Source of the DNA: Caulobacter sp. UNC358MFTsu5.1
Lineage (GTDB): Bacteria > Pseudomonadota > Alphaproteobacteria > Caulobacterales > Caulobacteraceae
NCBI RefSeq assembly: GCF_000712075.1
Contig: NZ_JONW01000009.1
Coordinates: 396,038-460,037, forward strand
Direction of reading: 5' to 3'
Length of the DNA stretch: 64,000 nucleotides
The notes beneath the pieces are model-generated. The model was given only the letters and a program-made list of their open reading frames with translations, did no database searches and was not told where the DNA came from. Shown here one piece after another: positions 8,438-16,494 of the stretch; position 1 is the first letter of the stretch, and each line of letters opens with the position of its first letter. Made by a program: the position numbers and the translations under genes.

Positions 8438-8620
8438 CTACTTCGCGGCCTGGACGCCCTGGCCTTGCAGCACCTGCTGGGCCCGCTCGACGGCTTCCAT
8501 CAGATTGCCCAGGGCCAGGCCCTCGGGGCTGTCGGCGCGGTAGATCTCGCGCAGGGCCGGAACCCGGTCCTTGCAGGCGGCCATCGCGTCCAGGGCCCGA
8601 TCGATCTTTCGCGTCAGCAT
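8438..8620 (-). CDS. Small helical hypothetical protein
   Basis: This 60-residue protein is predicted to be alpha-helical, with no signal peptide. I do not recognise the family. It contains one Cys (AACKDR). The ribosome site is weak. It stands between gloA and the ABC exporter on the same strand, with gaps of about 50-90 bases. Confidence 0.45.
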   Translation of the reverse strand: MLTRKIDRALDAMAACKDRVPALREIYRADSPEGLALGNLMEAVERAQQVLQGQGVQAAK

Positions 8621-8675
8621 GTCCGTAACCGCCAGAAATGTTCTACGTTCGTTCTACAATGGCGGTTTTCGGATA

Positions 8676-10535
8676 TCAATCGACGACCGCCCCCGCTTCC
8701 ACAGGTTTCTCCCGAGTCTGTCGCCGCCACAACGCCGCGTATTCGCCCCCAGCCTCCAAAAGCGCCGCATGGGGGCCACGCTCCACAACCTTTCCACGGC
8801 GCAGGACGACGATCTCGTCGGCGTCGGCGATCGTCGACAGGCGGTGGGCGACCACCAGGGTCGTGCGCCCTTCCCTCGCCTTGCGCAGAGTGGCCTGGAT
8901 GGCGGCCTCGGTACGGCTGTCCAGGGCGCTGGTCGCCTCGTCCAGGATCAGCACGCGCGGATCGGCCAGCAGGGCCCGGGCGATGCCCACCCGCTGGCGC
9001 TCGCCGCCCGACAGCTTCAGCCCCCGCTCGCCGACCTTGGTGGCCATACCCTCGGGCAGGTTGCGGATGAACTCGCCCAGTTCGGCCGCCTCGGCGGCGG
9101 CCCAGACCTCGGCCTCGGAGGCGTCGGGACGGGCGAAGGCGATGTTGGCCATCACCGTGTCGTTGAACAGGGCCACGTCCTGCGGCACCAGGGCGACGGC
9201 GCGACGCAGCGATCCCTGCTTGAGCGCCTTCAGGTCGTGGCTGTCCAGGGTCACCCGCCCGGCCTGGGGATCGATCATCCGCAGGGCCAGGCGCACCAGG
9301 GTGGTCTTGCCCGCGCCCGAGGGACCGACGATGGCGACGGTGGTTCCCGGCCGGGCCGTGAAGGTCACGCCCTGCAGGCCCTCCGAACGCGCGCCGTGAC
9401 GGAACGAGACGCCCTCGAAGGCCACGGCCCCGCCGCGCCGGTCGGCGGGCGGCGGCAGGTCGATGGCGTCGGGCGCGTCGGCCACGTCGGGCTGGGCGCG
9501 ACGCAGGTCGAGCATGGCCTCCATGTCGATGAACGACTGGCGGATCTCGCGATAGGCGAAGCCCAGGATGTTCAGCGGGCCGTACAGGTTGACCAGGATC
9601 AGCACGGCGGCGGTCACGTCGCCGGGCCCGATCCGGCCGGCGGCCGCCTCGCCCCCGGCCAGGATGGCCATCACGCCCAGGCCCAGGCTCATCACCGCCG
9701 ACTGCACGGTGTTGAGCAGGGTCAGGGAGTTGGTCGCCTTGATGTTGGCCGCGCCGTAGGCCGTCAGGGCGTTGTCATAGCCGCCGACCGCCCGCTCCTC
9801 GGCCCCGAAGGCCTTGACCGTCTCGTAGTTCAGCAGGGCGTCCACGGCCCGCCCGGCGGCCTCGGCGTCGGCCTCGTTCATCACCCGGCGATGGCCGATC
9901 CGCCAGTCCGAGATCGTGAAGGTCACCACGCCGTAGATCACCACCGTGACCACGGCCGTCAGGGCGAAGCGCCAGTCATAGGCCTTGGCCAGCACGATGG
10001 CGGCCATGATCAGTTCCACCGCCGTCGGCGCGATGTTGAACACCAGGCCGCGCAGCAGGAAATCCATCGACCGCGCGCCGCGATCGATCACCCGCGACAG
10101 CGAGCCGGTGCGCTTGGTCTGGTGGAAGTCGATCGACAGCGACAGGGCGTGGGCGAAGGTCTCGACCGCCGCGCGGGTCTGGGCGGCCTGGGCCACCGGC
10201 GTGAACACCGCGTCGCGCGCCTGGGGGGCCACCGCGGAGATGAAGCGGATCAAGGCCCAGCCGCCGGCCAGGGCGGCGAAGGTCAGCCCCACCTGCACGG
10301 CCGCGCCCTGCCCCGCCGTCAGGGCGTTGACCGCCTTGCCCAGCAGAAGCGGCGCGATCACGCCCAGGAACTTGCCCGCGAAGGTCAACACCAGGGCCAG
10401 GGTCAAGCGCCAGCGCAGGCCGGGGGCCTTGGAGCGCATCACCAGGCCGAACAGGTCGGCCATGGCCTTCCAGCCGTTGGCCTTGACCTCGGGGGCGGCC
10501 ACGGCGCCCGCCACGGCTCCGGATCGCGGCGCCAT
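8676..10535 (-). CDS. Atm1/HMT-type ABC exporter (fused membrane and ATPase domains)
   Basis: The 619-residue protein has an N-terminal six-helix exporter domain and a C-terminal ATPase. Walker A GPSGAGKTT, signature LSGGERQR, Walker B VLILDEATSALD and the switch His in VAHRLST are all intact. The membrane domain (HQTKRTGSLSRVIDRGARSMDF, NYETVKAFGAEE) follows the Atm1/ABCB7 branch, which exports glutathione-linked sulfur or metal compounds. The start at 10535 lies 5 bases after the stop of an upstream lipoprotein gene, so the two form an operon. The open frame extends further upstream, antisense to nothing meaningful, and was not used. Confidence 0.9.
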   Translation of the reverse strand: MAPRSGAVAGAVAAPEVKANGWKAMADLFGLVMRSKAPGLRWRLTLALVLTFAGKFLGVIAPLLLGKAVNALTAGQGAAVQVGLTFAALAGGWALIRFISAVAPQARDAVFTPVAQAAQTRAAVETFAHALSLSIDFHQTKRTGSLSRVIDRGARSMDFLLRGLVFNIAPTAVELIMAAIVLAKAYDWRFALTAVVTVVIYGVVTFTISDWRIGHRRVMNEADAEAAGRAVDALLNYETVKAFGAEERAVGGYDNALTAYGAANIKATNSLTLLNTVQSAVMSLGLGVMAILAGGEAAAGRIGPGDVTAAVLILVNLYGPLNILGFAYREIRQSFIDMEAMLDLRRAQPDVADAPDAIDLPPPADRRGGAVAFEGVSFRHGARSEGLQGVTFTARPGTTVAIVGPSGAGKTTLVRLALRMIDPQAGRVTLDSHDLKALKQGSLRRAVALVPQDVALFNDTVMANIAFARPDASEAEVWAAAEAAELGEFIRNLPEGMATKVGERGLKLSGGERQRVGIARALLADPRVLILDEATSALDSRTEAAIQATLRKAREGRTTLVVAHRLSTIADADEIVVLRRGKVVERGPHAALLEAGGEYAALWRRQTREKPVEAGAVVD

Positions 10536-10540
10536 GCCCC

Positions 10541-11374
10541 TCACTGGCCGCCGTCCAGCAGCTGGGTGGTCTGCAGTCCGCCGCCGGGCGTCATCCAGTC
10601 GACGCGCCAGCCCAGGGCCGTCAGCGTCGAGGCCACGGGCCCGTTCGTCGGCGTCGCCGGCGGGCTGACCTCGACGACCACCTGCTGCTCGCCGCCCTCG
10701 CCCGCCACCTGGATGGTGTGGGCGCCGGCCGTCAGCGGCTGGTCCAGCGAGATCGAGAACCGCCCATCCTCGCCGACCTTGCCCTCGCCGCGCGTGGCGC
10801 GGTCCACGCGGACGCCCAGGCCCGCGCCCGGCGTGCCGACGCCCGAGACGACGGCCCCGCCGCTGCGGTCGTAGTCCATCGCCAGCAGACGCGGCGACAG
10901 CGAGCTCTTCCCCATCACCTCGGCCCCGGCCCCGGCGCGCAGCAGCACCGCGGCGCCGTTCGGCGCGACCATCAGATAGCCCTGGGCCTGGACGGTCCGG
11001 TCCTCCAGGGTCATCGACAGGCCGTACAGCCGCGGCTCGCCGGCCAGGGGCGTCACCAGCCGCCAGGCGCCGGCCGCGTCGGCCTTGCCCACCAGGGCCT
11101 CGCCGGTCGGCGCGCCCAGCCTGACGCTGGACGACGGTTCGGCCTGGCCCGACAGCGCCACGGCGGCGCCTTCGCGGATCGCCGACACCACGCGCGGCGG
11201 CTTCAGATAACCCGCCTGGGGCGCGGGCTGTTCGGCCTTGGTCGCCGCCGGATCGCGCCGCCAGCCCTCCTCCCCCCGGCCGCACGCCGCCAGGGCCAGC
11301 GCGCCCAGGGCCGCGACGACACAGGCCGACCTGAAGGCGGCTGACTTGAAACCGATCTCGCGAATCCTGATCAT
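10541..11374 (-). CDS. Lipoprotein with Ig-like beta repeats
   Basis: The 277-residue protein has a lipoprotein signal ending in LALAAC. The mature part is rich in Gly and Val with beta-sandwich-like segments (AAGAWRLVTPLAGEPRLYGL, EDGRFSISLDQPLTAGAHTIQVAG), suggesting Ig-like or carboxypeptidase-regulatory-like folds. I do not recognise a named family. It is upstream of, and almost contiguous with, the Atm1-type exporter gene, so it may serve as an envelope partner; this is inference. Confidence 0.65.
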   Translation of the reverse strand: MIRIREIGFKSAAFRSACVVAALGALALAACGRGEEGWRRDPAATKAEQPAPQAGYLKPPRVVSAIREGAAVALSGQAEPSSSVRLGAPTGEALVGKADAAGAWRLVTPLAGEPRLYGLSMTLEDRTVQAQGYLMVAPNGAAVLLRAGAGAEVMGKSSLSPRLLAMDYDRSGGAVVSGVGTPGAGLGVRVDRATRGEGKVGEDGRFSISLDQPLTAGAHTIQVAGEGGEQQVVVEVSPPATPTNGPVASTLTALGWRVDWMTPGGGLQTTQLLDGGQ

Positions 11375-11492
11375 GGCGTATCCAACGGCCGACGACGCCC
11401 CGACGGCCTTATTTCCTTGGGTGCTCACGTGCGGCGCGCCGACCTTGTCCACAAGGACCGGCGCGCTGTTTATTTTTCTGGAGTGGACGACG

Positions 11493-12134
11493 ATGCCCGA
11501 CCTGTCCAGCGGCCAAGCCGGCGACGCGACGTCCGACCCGGGGACCGGCCAGGCTGTCTGCGTCTATTGCGGCTCGTCGAACGCGGCCGACCCGGCCTAT
11601 CTCGAGGCGGCGTTCCGCATCGGCGGCGACTTCGCCAGGGCCGGGCTGAAGCTGGTCTATGGCGGCGGCGGCGTGGGCCTGATGGGGGCGACGGCGCGCG
11701 GCGCCCACGAGGCCGGCGGCCGGGTGCTGGGGATCATCCCGGAGTTCCTGCGCGGCCGCGAGCAGCCGTTCGACGACGTCGAAACCGTGGTCGTCACCTC
11801 GATGCACGAGCGCAAGATGATGATGTTCGAGCGCTCGGACGCCTTCGTGGTGCTGCCCGGCGGCATCGGCACGCTGGAGGAGATCATCGAGCTGCTGTCG
11901 TGGCGACGCCTGGACCTGCACCGCAAGCCGATCGTCTTCCACAATCCCGACGGCTTCTGGGATCCGCTGTTCGCCCTGCTGCGCCACACGATCGACCGCG
12001 GCCTGACCCCGCCGTCGCTCGAGGACGCCTGGCGGGTGGCGGAAGACGCCAGCGACATAACGCCCGCCCTACTGGCCTGGCTTGCGGAAAAGGGGCAAGA
12101 AGACGCGTCTTCAAACGTTCGTTTGTTGACTTAG
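11493..12134 (+). CDS. LOG-family protein (cytokinin riboside 5'-monophosphate phosphoribohydrolase-like)
   Basis: The 213-residue Rossmann protein has the LOG motif PGGIGTLEE near residue 126 and the N-terminal VCVYCGSSN. LOG enzymes hydrolyse N6-modified adenosine monophosphates or other nucleotides to free bases and ribose phosphate. The start at 11493 follows a GGAG 9 bases upstream. Its last codons overlap a palindrome at 12112-12125. Confidence 0.88.
   Translation: MPDLSSGQAGDATSDPGTGQAVCVYCGSSNAADPAYLEAAFRIGGDFARAGLKLVYGGGGVGLMGATARGAHEAGGRVLGIIPEFLRGREQPFDDVETVVVTSMHERKMMMFERSDAFVVLPGGIGTLEEIIELLSWRRLDLHRKPIVFHNPDGFWDPLFALLRHTIDRGLTPPSLEDAWRVAEDASDITPALLAWLAEKGQEDASSNVRLLT
12112..12125. 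promoter_or_regulatory. Candidate TetR-type operator (PsrA/FadR-like)
   Basis: CAAACGTTCGTTTG consists of perfect CAAACG/CGTTTG arms around TT. It resembles the CAAAC/GTTTG operator shape reported for PsrA-type fatty-acid regulators. It overlaps the end of the LOG gene and lies 77 bases before the next gene. A one-mismatch relative lies at 16426-16439. Confidence 0.35.
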
Positions 12135-12202
12135 TTGCGAAACGCAACGATATGTCCGCCGCCGACCTCCCCATGTCGGCCTTAGGGGATAAGGAAACAA
12201 AC

Positions 12203-12517
12203 ATGCGTATCTTCGTGACCGCGCTCGTCGCGGCCTCCGCCCTGTCCACGCTGGGCATGGCGACCAGCGCGTTCGCCGCCGAGGGCGCGGTGCTCAAGCT
12301 GAAGGCCCCCGCCAAGGCTCCCACCCTGATCCAGGACGGCGCCATGTGGCGCTGCAACGGCGTCGTCTGCGCCGCTCCCCAGGTCAAGTCGCTGCCGATC
12401 GGCCGCGCGTGCCGCAAGGTCGCCGCCGAACTGGGCGCGGTGGAAACCTTCAACTATCGCGGCGAGGAACTGGACGCCGCCGGCCTCGCCGACTGCAACA
12501 CGGTCGCCAAGCCGTAA
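12203..12517 (+). CDS. Small secreted Cys-containing protein
   Basis: The 104-residue protein has a clear signal peptide (MRIFVTALVAASALST...SAFAAEG). The mature part has four Cys residues (WRCNGVVCAAP, GRACRKV, LADCN), suggesting two periplasmic disulfides. Related small proteins occur in other Caulobacteraceae, but I know of no function. An intrinsic terminator follows at 12549-12580. Confidence 0.7.
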   Translation: MRIFVTALVAASALSTLGMATSAFAAEGAVLKLKAPAKAPTLIQDGAMWRCNGVVCAAPQVKSLPIGRACRKVAAELGAVETFNYRGEELDAAGLADCNTVAKP

Positions 12518-12548
12518 GGCCCGCTCGAAGCTTTCGAGATCAAGCAAT

Positions 12549-12580
12549 GGGGCGGTCCGCCAGGCGGGCCGCCCCTTTTT
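12549..12580 (+). terminator. Intrinsic terminator
   Basis: A GGGGCGGTCCGC arm pairs with GCGGGCCGCCCC (one G-U pair) around a short loop, followed by TTTTT. It ends the small secreted protein gene. Confidence 0.85.
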
Positions 12581-12600
12581 CTCGCCTGTTTGCGGCCGCC

Positions 12601-12723
12601 CTACTTCCGATTGGAAGGCTTGGGCTCGGTGACCGGCGGCTTGGGCGTCTGTCTGCCCCCGACCAGCATCCCGCCGATCAGGGCGAAGGACAGCATGGCG
12701 TGGTTCATTCTCGATACGTTCAT
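12601..12723 (-). CDS. Very small membrane peptide (putative)
   Basis: This 40-residue reading starts at MNVSRMNHAMLSFALIGG, with one short hydrophobic segment and a Pro/Lys-rich tail (TPKPPVTEPKPSNRK). A GGGAG lies about 10 bases upstream. The frame is open further upstream, but without a ribosome site. I do not recognise it. Reality as a gene is uncertain. Confidence 0.35.
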   Translation of the reverse strand: MNVSRMNHAMLSFALIGGMLVGGRQTPKPPVTEPKPSNRK

Positions 12724-12967
12724 TTGGCGGCGTCTCCCAGACTCGCTTGAAAACCAACGGGGCCGTTGGGCCAGGAGACGCGCGCGGCTTACAGGGACTC
12801 CCACCCTCCTAGTCGTCAGCGCGTCGAGGCAAAGCATGCGCCGTCGCGTCCCGAACGCAAGAAAATTAATCCGAACCCTGACGAAATCCGCGTACGGACG
12901 AATTGATCTTCAGCCTCGGATTCCCCTTGCCGGACAACGCTTCGCGCACGGAGCGCCGCGGCCGGAC

Positions 12968-13336
12968 CTAGTGGAGCGTCGTCGAATGTTCGGGTTCGGT
13001 CGGCGCGGGCTTGCCGGCCGCGCCGATGATCGCGGCGGCGGCGCGCAGCATGGCCTCGTCGATGCGGGCGACGTCGCAGCCGACCAGCTCGGCGGCCATC
13101 TCCGGCAGGTCGGCGCATAGCCGCAGCTGACCCGCGATCCGTTGCAGCACAAGGCCTTCCTCGAGGTCGGGATCATTGGCCACCACCCCCACCACCAGGG
13201 AAAGCGCCACCTCCAGGCGGTCGGCCTTGGCCTTGGCCTCGCGCGCCTGCTCCATCAGGAGCTGGGCGCTGGCGTCCATGGCGGTCAGGGTTTCGGTCAG
13301 CGGTCGGGGGGCGAGGTCGAGGCGAAGATCGGTCAC
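12968..13336 (-). CDS. Hypothetical helical protein
   Basis: The protein has a Lys- and Ala-rich helical segment (LLMEQAREAKAKADRLEVALSLVVG) followed by a second helical half with two Cys residues. It is about 122 residues if the GTG at 13336 is used, or 103 from the ATG at 13279; neither has a strong ribosome site. I do not recognise the family. It is probably cytosolic. A terminator for the upstream acyl-CoA dehydrogenase gene lies just before it. Confidence 0.5.
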   Translation of the reverse strand: MTDLRLDLAPRPLTETLTAMDASAQLLMEQAREAKAKADRLEVALSLVVGVVANDPDLEEGLVLQRIAGQLRLCADLPEMAAELVGCDVARIDEAMLRAAAAIIGAAGKPAPTEPEHSTTLH

Positions 13337-13416
13337 GGCGAGGTCCAGCAGGTTGTCCTGCCGGGTTGAACGACGCCTCGCCCAGGAACAGGGCGGACAA
13401 AACGCACGCCCCAAAG

Positions 13417-13448
13417 AAAAACCGCCCGCGACGGCGTGTCGCGGGCGG
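13417..13448 (-). terminator. Intrinsic terminator after the acyl-CoA dehydrogenase cluster
   Basis: On the minus strand CCGCCCGCGAC and GTCGCGGGCGG (11-base stem, 5-base loop) are followed by TTTTT. It lies 35 bases after the stop of the small dehydrogenase gene. Confidence 0.85.
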
Positions 13449-13483
13449 CGGAAGCTCTTTCCGGCTGCTTGTCCGTAGGCGGT

Positions 13484-14641
13484 TTAGGCCGCCTTGCCGG
13501 TCGCGGGCCCGAACGACAGCGATTCGTAGCGCCGCAGATGGTGGTCGACCGAGCCGAACAGGCCCTCGATCAGAGTGGCGCGCTTGAAGTAGTGACCGAT
13601 GGCCAGTTCGTCGGTCATGCCCATGCCGCCGTGGATCTGGATGGCGTTCTGGCCCACGAACTTGCAGGCGCGGCCGATGCGGACCTTGGCGGCCGAGACG
13701 GCCTTGGCGCGCTCGTCGTCGCTCTCCGAAAGCTTGATGGTGGCCATGTAGGTCATCGACACGGCCTGCTCCAGCTCGATGAACATGTCGACCATCCGGT
13801 GCTGCAGCACCTGGAAGTTGGAGATGGCGGTGCCGAACTGCTTGCGCTGCTTGGCGTAGTCGAGGGTGCCCTCGTGCAGCTTGCGCAACACGCCCACGGC
13901 CTCGGCGCCGACGGCGGCCGTGGCCTCGTCGATCACCTTGTCGACCAGGGGCAGGCCGCCGCCCTCCTGCCCGATCAGGGCGTCGGCGGGGATCGAGACG
14001 TTCTCGAAGAAGACTTCCGAGGCGCGGTTGCCGTCCACCGTCGGATAGTCGCGAGTGACGATGCCCGGCAGGCTCTTGTCGACCAGGAACACCGAGACGC
14101 CGCCCGTGTCCCGCTGGGCGCCGCCGGTGCGGGCGGTGACCACCAGGTGCGTGGCGAACGGCGCGCCGACCACCACGGCCTTGTGACCGTTGAGGACGTA
14201 GCCCGAGCCGTCCTTCTTGGCCGTGGTCTTCAGGTCCTGCCAGGTGTAGCGGGCCTGGGGCTCGCCATAGGCGAAGGCGATGGTGGTCGTGCCGGCCACG
14301 ATGCCCTCGATCACCGACGCCGCGCCGGCGTAGCCCGAGTGCTTCATGAAGCCGCCGCCGATCACCACGGTGCCCAGATAGGGCTCGATGACCAGCGCCT
14401 TACCGAACTCCTCCATGATGATCATGTTGTCGATGGCGCCGCCGCCCAGTCCGCCCAGCTCCTCGCTGAACGAGGCGCCCAGGATGCCCAGCTCCTCGGC
14501 GAAGGCCTTCCAGTAGTCCTGGCGCCAGCCGGTCTCGGAATTGACGATCTTGCGGCGGGTCTCGAAGTCGTACTTGTCCTGCAGGAAGCTCGCGACCGTG
14601 TCGCGGACCATCGACTGCTCTTCGGTGAAGTTGAAATCCAT
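13484..14641 (-). CDS. Acyl-CoA dehydrogenase, small-subunit type (PimD/FadE-like)
   Basis: The 385-residue protein has the acyl-CoA dehydrogenase fold: FTEEQSMVRDTVASFL at the N-terminus, the FAD-binding middle domain with GYVLNGHKAVVVGA, and IQIHGGMGMTDELAIGH near the C-terminus. It resembles the smaller partner of two-subunit dehydrogenases such as pimeloyl-CoA dehydrogenase. The large partner lies two genes upstream on the same strand. It probably oxidises an acyl- or dicarboxyl-CoA, with electrons passing to ETF. AGAGGAAACCAAGGG just upstream of the ATG serves as the ribosome site. The substrate is unknown. Confidence 0.88.
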   Translation of the reverse strand: MDFNFTEEQSMVRDTVASFLQDKYDFETRRKIVNSETGWRQDYWKAFAEELGILGASFSEELGGLGGGAIDNMIIMEEFGKALVIEPYLGTVVIGGGFMKHSGYAGAASVIEGIVAGTTTIAFAYGEPQARYTWQDLKTTAKKDGSGYVLNGHKAVVVGAPFATHLVVTARTGGAQRDTGGVSVFLVDKSLPGIVTRDYPTVDGNRASEVFFENVSIPADALIGQEGGGLPLVDKVIDEATAAVGAEAVGVLRKLHEGTLDYAKQRKQFGTAISNFQVLQHRMVDMFIELEQAVSMTYMATIKLSESDDERAKAVSAAKVRIGRACKFVGQNAIQIHGGMGMTDELAIGHYFKRATLIEGLFGSVDHHLRRYESLSFGPATGKAA

Positions 14642-15126
14642 CCCTTGGTTTCCTCTGAAGACTGTTCGTCTACGACTTGTTCGTCTTGGATCACCGCTTC
14701 CAGATGATAGGTCATGCCCTCTGGTTTCACGGCTTCTACGATTAGGAAGACGTCGGCGTCCTTGAACGGAAGCGTCACGCGGCCGGGCGTTTTCGCCAGG
14801 AAGCCGATCGTCGATGAAGGCCCGGCGCGCGAAGCGAATTCGACGACCTCGAACCGCGACAGGCCCTGACTATCCCCGAGATAGCGGATTTCGCCCCGCC
14901 AGCCGGTCTTGGCCTCCGCGTTCGAACGCCAGAGCACATCTCCGGAGCGCCCGACGAAGGTGGCGAGCACCGGCGCTTCGCCGGGCGCCAGGCGCGTGCG
15001 ATGCACGACACCTTGGCCGACGGCTCGCGAGGAGGCCTCGGGAACCTGGCCCGCCACAGCGCCGCCGGCCGCTCCGAACGAAGCGACCGTGACCGTGACA
15101 GCCAAGACCAGCCCGAGCCGGTTCAT
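14422..15126 (-). CDS. Secreted hypothetical protein overlapping the next gene
   Basis: The first 160 or so residues look like a real exported protein: signal peptide MNRLGLVLAVTVTVASFGAAG, then a beta-rich body (HRTRLAPGEAPVLATFVGRSG, GWRGEIRYLGDSQGLSRFEVVEF). After about residue 160 the frame runs into the small dehydrogenase gene in another frame and becomes Arg/Ser-rich, stopping only at 14422. A lost stop codon, or a genuine 220-base overlap, is possible. The start lies 18 bases after the large-dehydrogenase stop, so the three genes form one operon. I do not recognise the family. Confidence 0.55.
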   Translation of the reverse strand: MNRLGLVLAVTVTVASFGAAGGAVAGQVPEASSRAVGQGVVHRTRLAPGEAPVLATFVGRSGDVLWRSNAEAKTGWRGEIRYLGDSQGLSRFEVVEFASRAGPSSTIGFLAKTPGRVTLPFKDADVFLIVEAVKPEGMTYHLEAVIQDEQVVDEQSSEETKGWISTSPKSSRWSATRSRASCRTSTTSRPAARSSIPRPAGARTTGRPSPRSWASWAPRSARSWADWAAAPSTT

Positions 15127-15144
15127 CGCTCCGCGCCCGACGCC

Positions 15145-16359
15145 CTAAAGCCCCAGCACCATCTTGGCGATGATGTTGCGCTGGATCTCGTTGGAGCCGC
15201 CGTAGATCGACGTCTTGCGGACGTTGAAATAGGTCGGCGCGGCGCGATGGGCGAAGTCGGGGCCGATCGGATGGGCGTTGTCGCCGTCCTTCGGGAAGCC
15301 GCGGAAGTACGGCGCGCCGTAGTGGCCGGCGGCCTCCAGCACCAGCTCGGTGATGCGCTGCTGGATCTCGGTGCCCTTGATCTTCAGGACCGAGGATTCC
15401 GGGCCGGGGCCCTTGCCGGCGGCTTCACCGGCCAGGGTGCGCAGCTCGGTGTATTCCAGGGCCGTCAGGTCGATCTCCAGGTCGGCGACCTTGCGCTTGA
15501 AGTCCGGGTCGGTCAGCAGCGGCCGACCGTCGTCGCCCAGTTCGGTCGAGGCGATCTGGCGGATGCGCTCGATGCCGCGCTTGGAGCGCGCCACGCCGGC
15601 GATGCCGCTACGCTCGTGGGCCAGCAGGAACTTGGCGCAGGTCCAGCCCTTGTTCTCCTCGTAGATGCGGTTCTCGACCGGCACCTTGACGTTCTCGAGC
15701 CAGACCTCGTTGACCTCGTGCTCGCCGCCCAGGGTGATGATCGGACGCACGGTCACGCCCGGCGACTTCATGTCGATCAGCAGGAACGAGATGCCTTCCT
15801 GGATCTTGGCGGTCGGGTCGGTGCGGACCAGGCAGAAGATCCAGTCGCCGTGCTGGGCCAGGGTGGTCCAGGTCTTCTGGCCGTTGACCAGGTAGTATTC
15901 CTTGCCGTCGTCGCCGGTGAAGCGCTCGGCCTTGGTCTTCAGGCTGGCCAGGTCCGACCCCGCGCCCGGCTCGCTGTAGCCCTGCGACCACCAGATGTCG
16001 CCCGACAGGGTCGGCGGCAGGAAGCGTTCCTTCTGCTCCGGGGTGCCGAAGGTGTAGATCACCGGCCCGACCATGTTGATGCCGAACGGCAGGATCGGCA
16101 CGCAGTCGGCGCGGGCGGTCTCTTCCGACCAGATGTAGCGCTGGACCGAGGTCCAGCCCGGGCCGCCGTACTTCTCCGGCCAGGCCGGGGCCACCCAGCC
16201 CTTCTTGGCCAGGGTGCGGTGCCAGGACAGGAAGTCTTCCTTGGCCATTTCCTCGCCCTCCTCCTGCTTTTCACGCAGGCCGGCGGGATAGTTCTCGGCG
16301 ATGAAGGCGCGCACCTCGTCGCGGAACGCGACGTCTTCGGGCGAGAAATCGAGGTTCAT
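15145..16359 (-). CDS. Acyl-CoA dehydrogenase, large-subunit type (PimC/FadE-like)
   Basis: The 404-residue protein shows the acyl-CoA dehydrogenase fold: DFSPEDVAFRDEVRAFI, GYSEPGAGSDLAS, YLVNGQKTWTT, and SIYGGSNEIQRNIIAK at the C-terminus. The last motif has Gly-Gly where one-subunit enzymes of the MCAD type have the catalytic Glu-Gly, so the base must come from elsewhere or from the partner subunit, as in heteromeric dehydrogenases. The start is set at MNLDFSPED; an upstream ATG (16416) adds non-conserved residues. A palindrome at 16426-16439 may be its operator. Confidence 0.9.
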   Translation of the reverse strand: MNLDFSPEDVAFRDEVRAFIAENYPAGLREKQEEGEEMAKEDFLSWHRTLAKKGWVAPAWPEKYGGPGWTSVQRYIWSEETARADCVPILPFGINMVGPVIYTFGTPEQKERFLPPTLSGDIWWSQGYSEPGAGSDLASLKTKAERFTGDDGKEYYLVNGQKTWTTLAQHGDWIFCLVRTDPTAKIQEGISFLLIDMKSPGVTVRPIITLGGEHEVNEVWLENVKVPVENRIYEENKGWTCAKFLLAHERSGIAGVARSKRGIERIRQIASTELGDDGRPLLTDPDFKRKVADLEIDLTALEYTELRTLAGEAAGKGPGPESSVLKIKGTEIQQRITELVLEAAGHYGAPYFRGFPKDGDNAHPIGPDFAHRAAPTYFNVRKTSIYGGSNEIQRNIIAKMVLGL

Positions 16360-16425
16360 GGCGGACTCCCGGAAATCGGCCCTCTTCGGGGGCCGTCTTT
16401 GACTTTCGGGAGTCACCTTAGGGCT

Positions 16426-16439
16426 CGAACGAGCGTTTG
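16426..16439. promoter_or_regulatory. Candidate fatty-acid-type operator
   Basis: CGAACGAGCGTTTG is an inverted repeat differing at one arm position from CAAACG-N2-CGTTTG. It lies 67-80 bases upstream of the large acyl-CoA dehydrogenase start. It resembles operators of PsrA/FadR-type TetR repressors of beta-oxidation. Assignment is by shape only. Confidence 0.35.
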
Positions 16440-16494
16440 GAAAGATGACCTTAGCGTCAACGTAAACAACGATCAGTTTGAGCCCGGAAAGGCC

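Noticed and set aside
8571..10874. Long plus-strand open frame opposite the ABC exporter
   Set aside because: The minus strand has intact Walker and signature motifs; the plus frame is compositionally biased and without a ribosome site.
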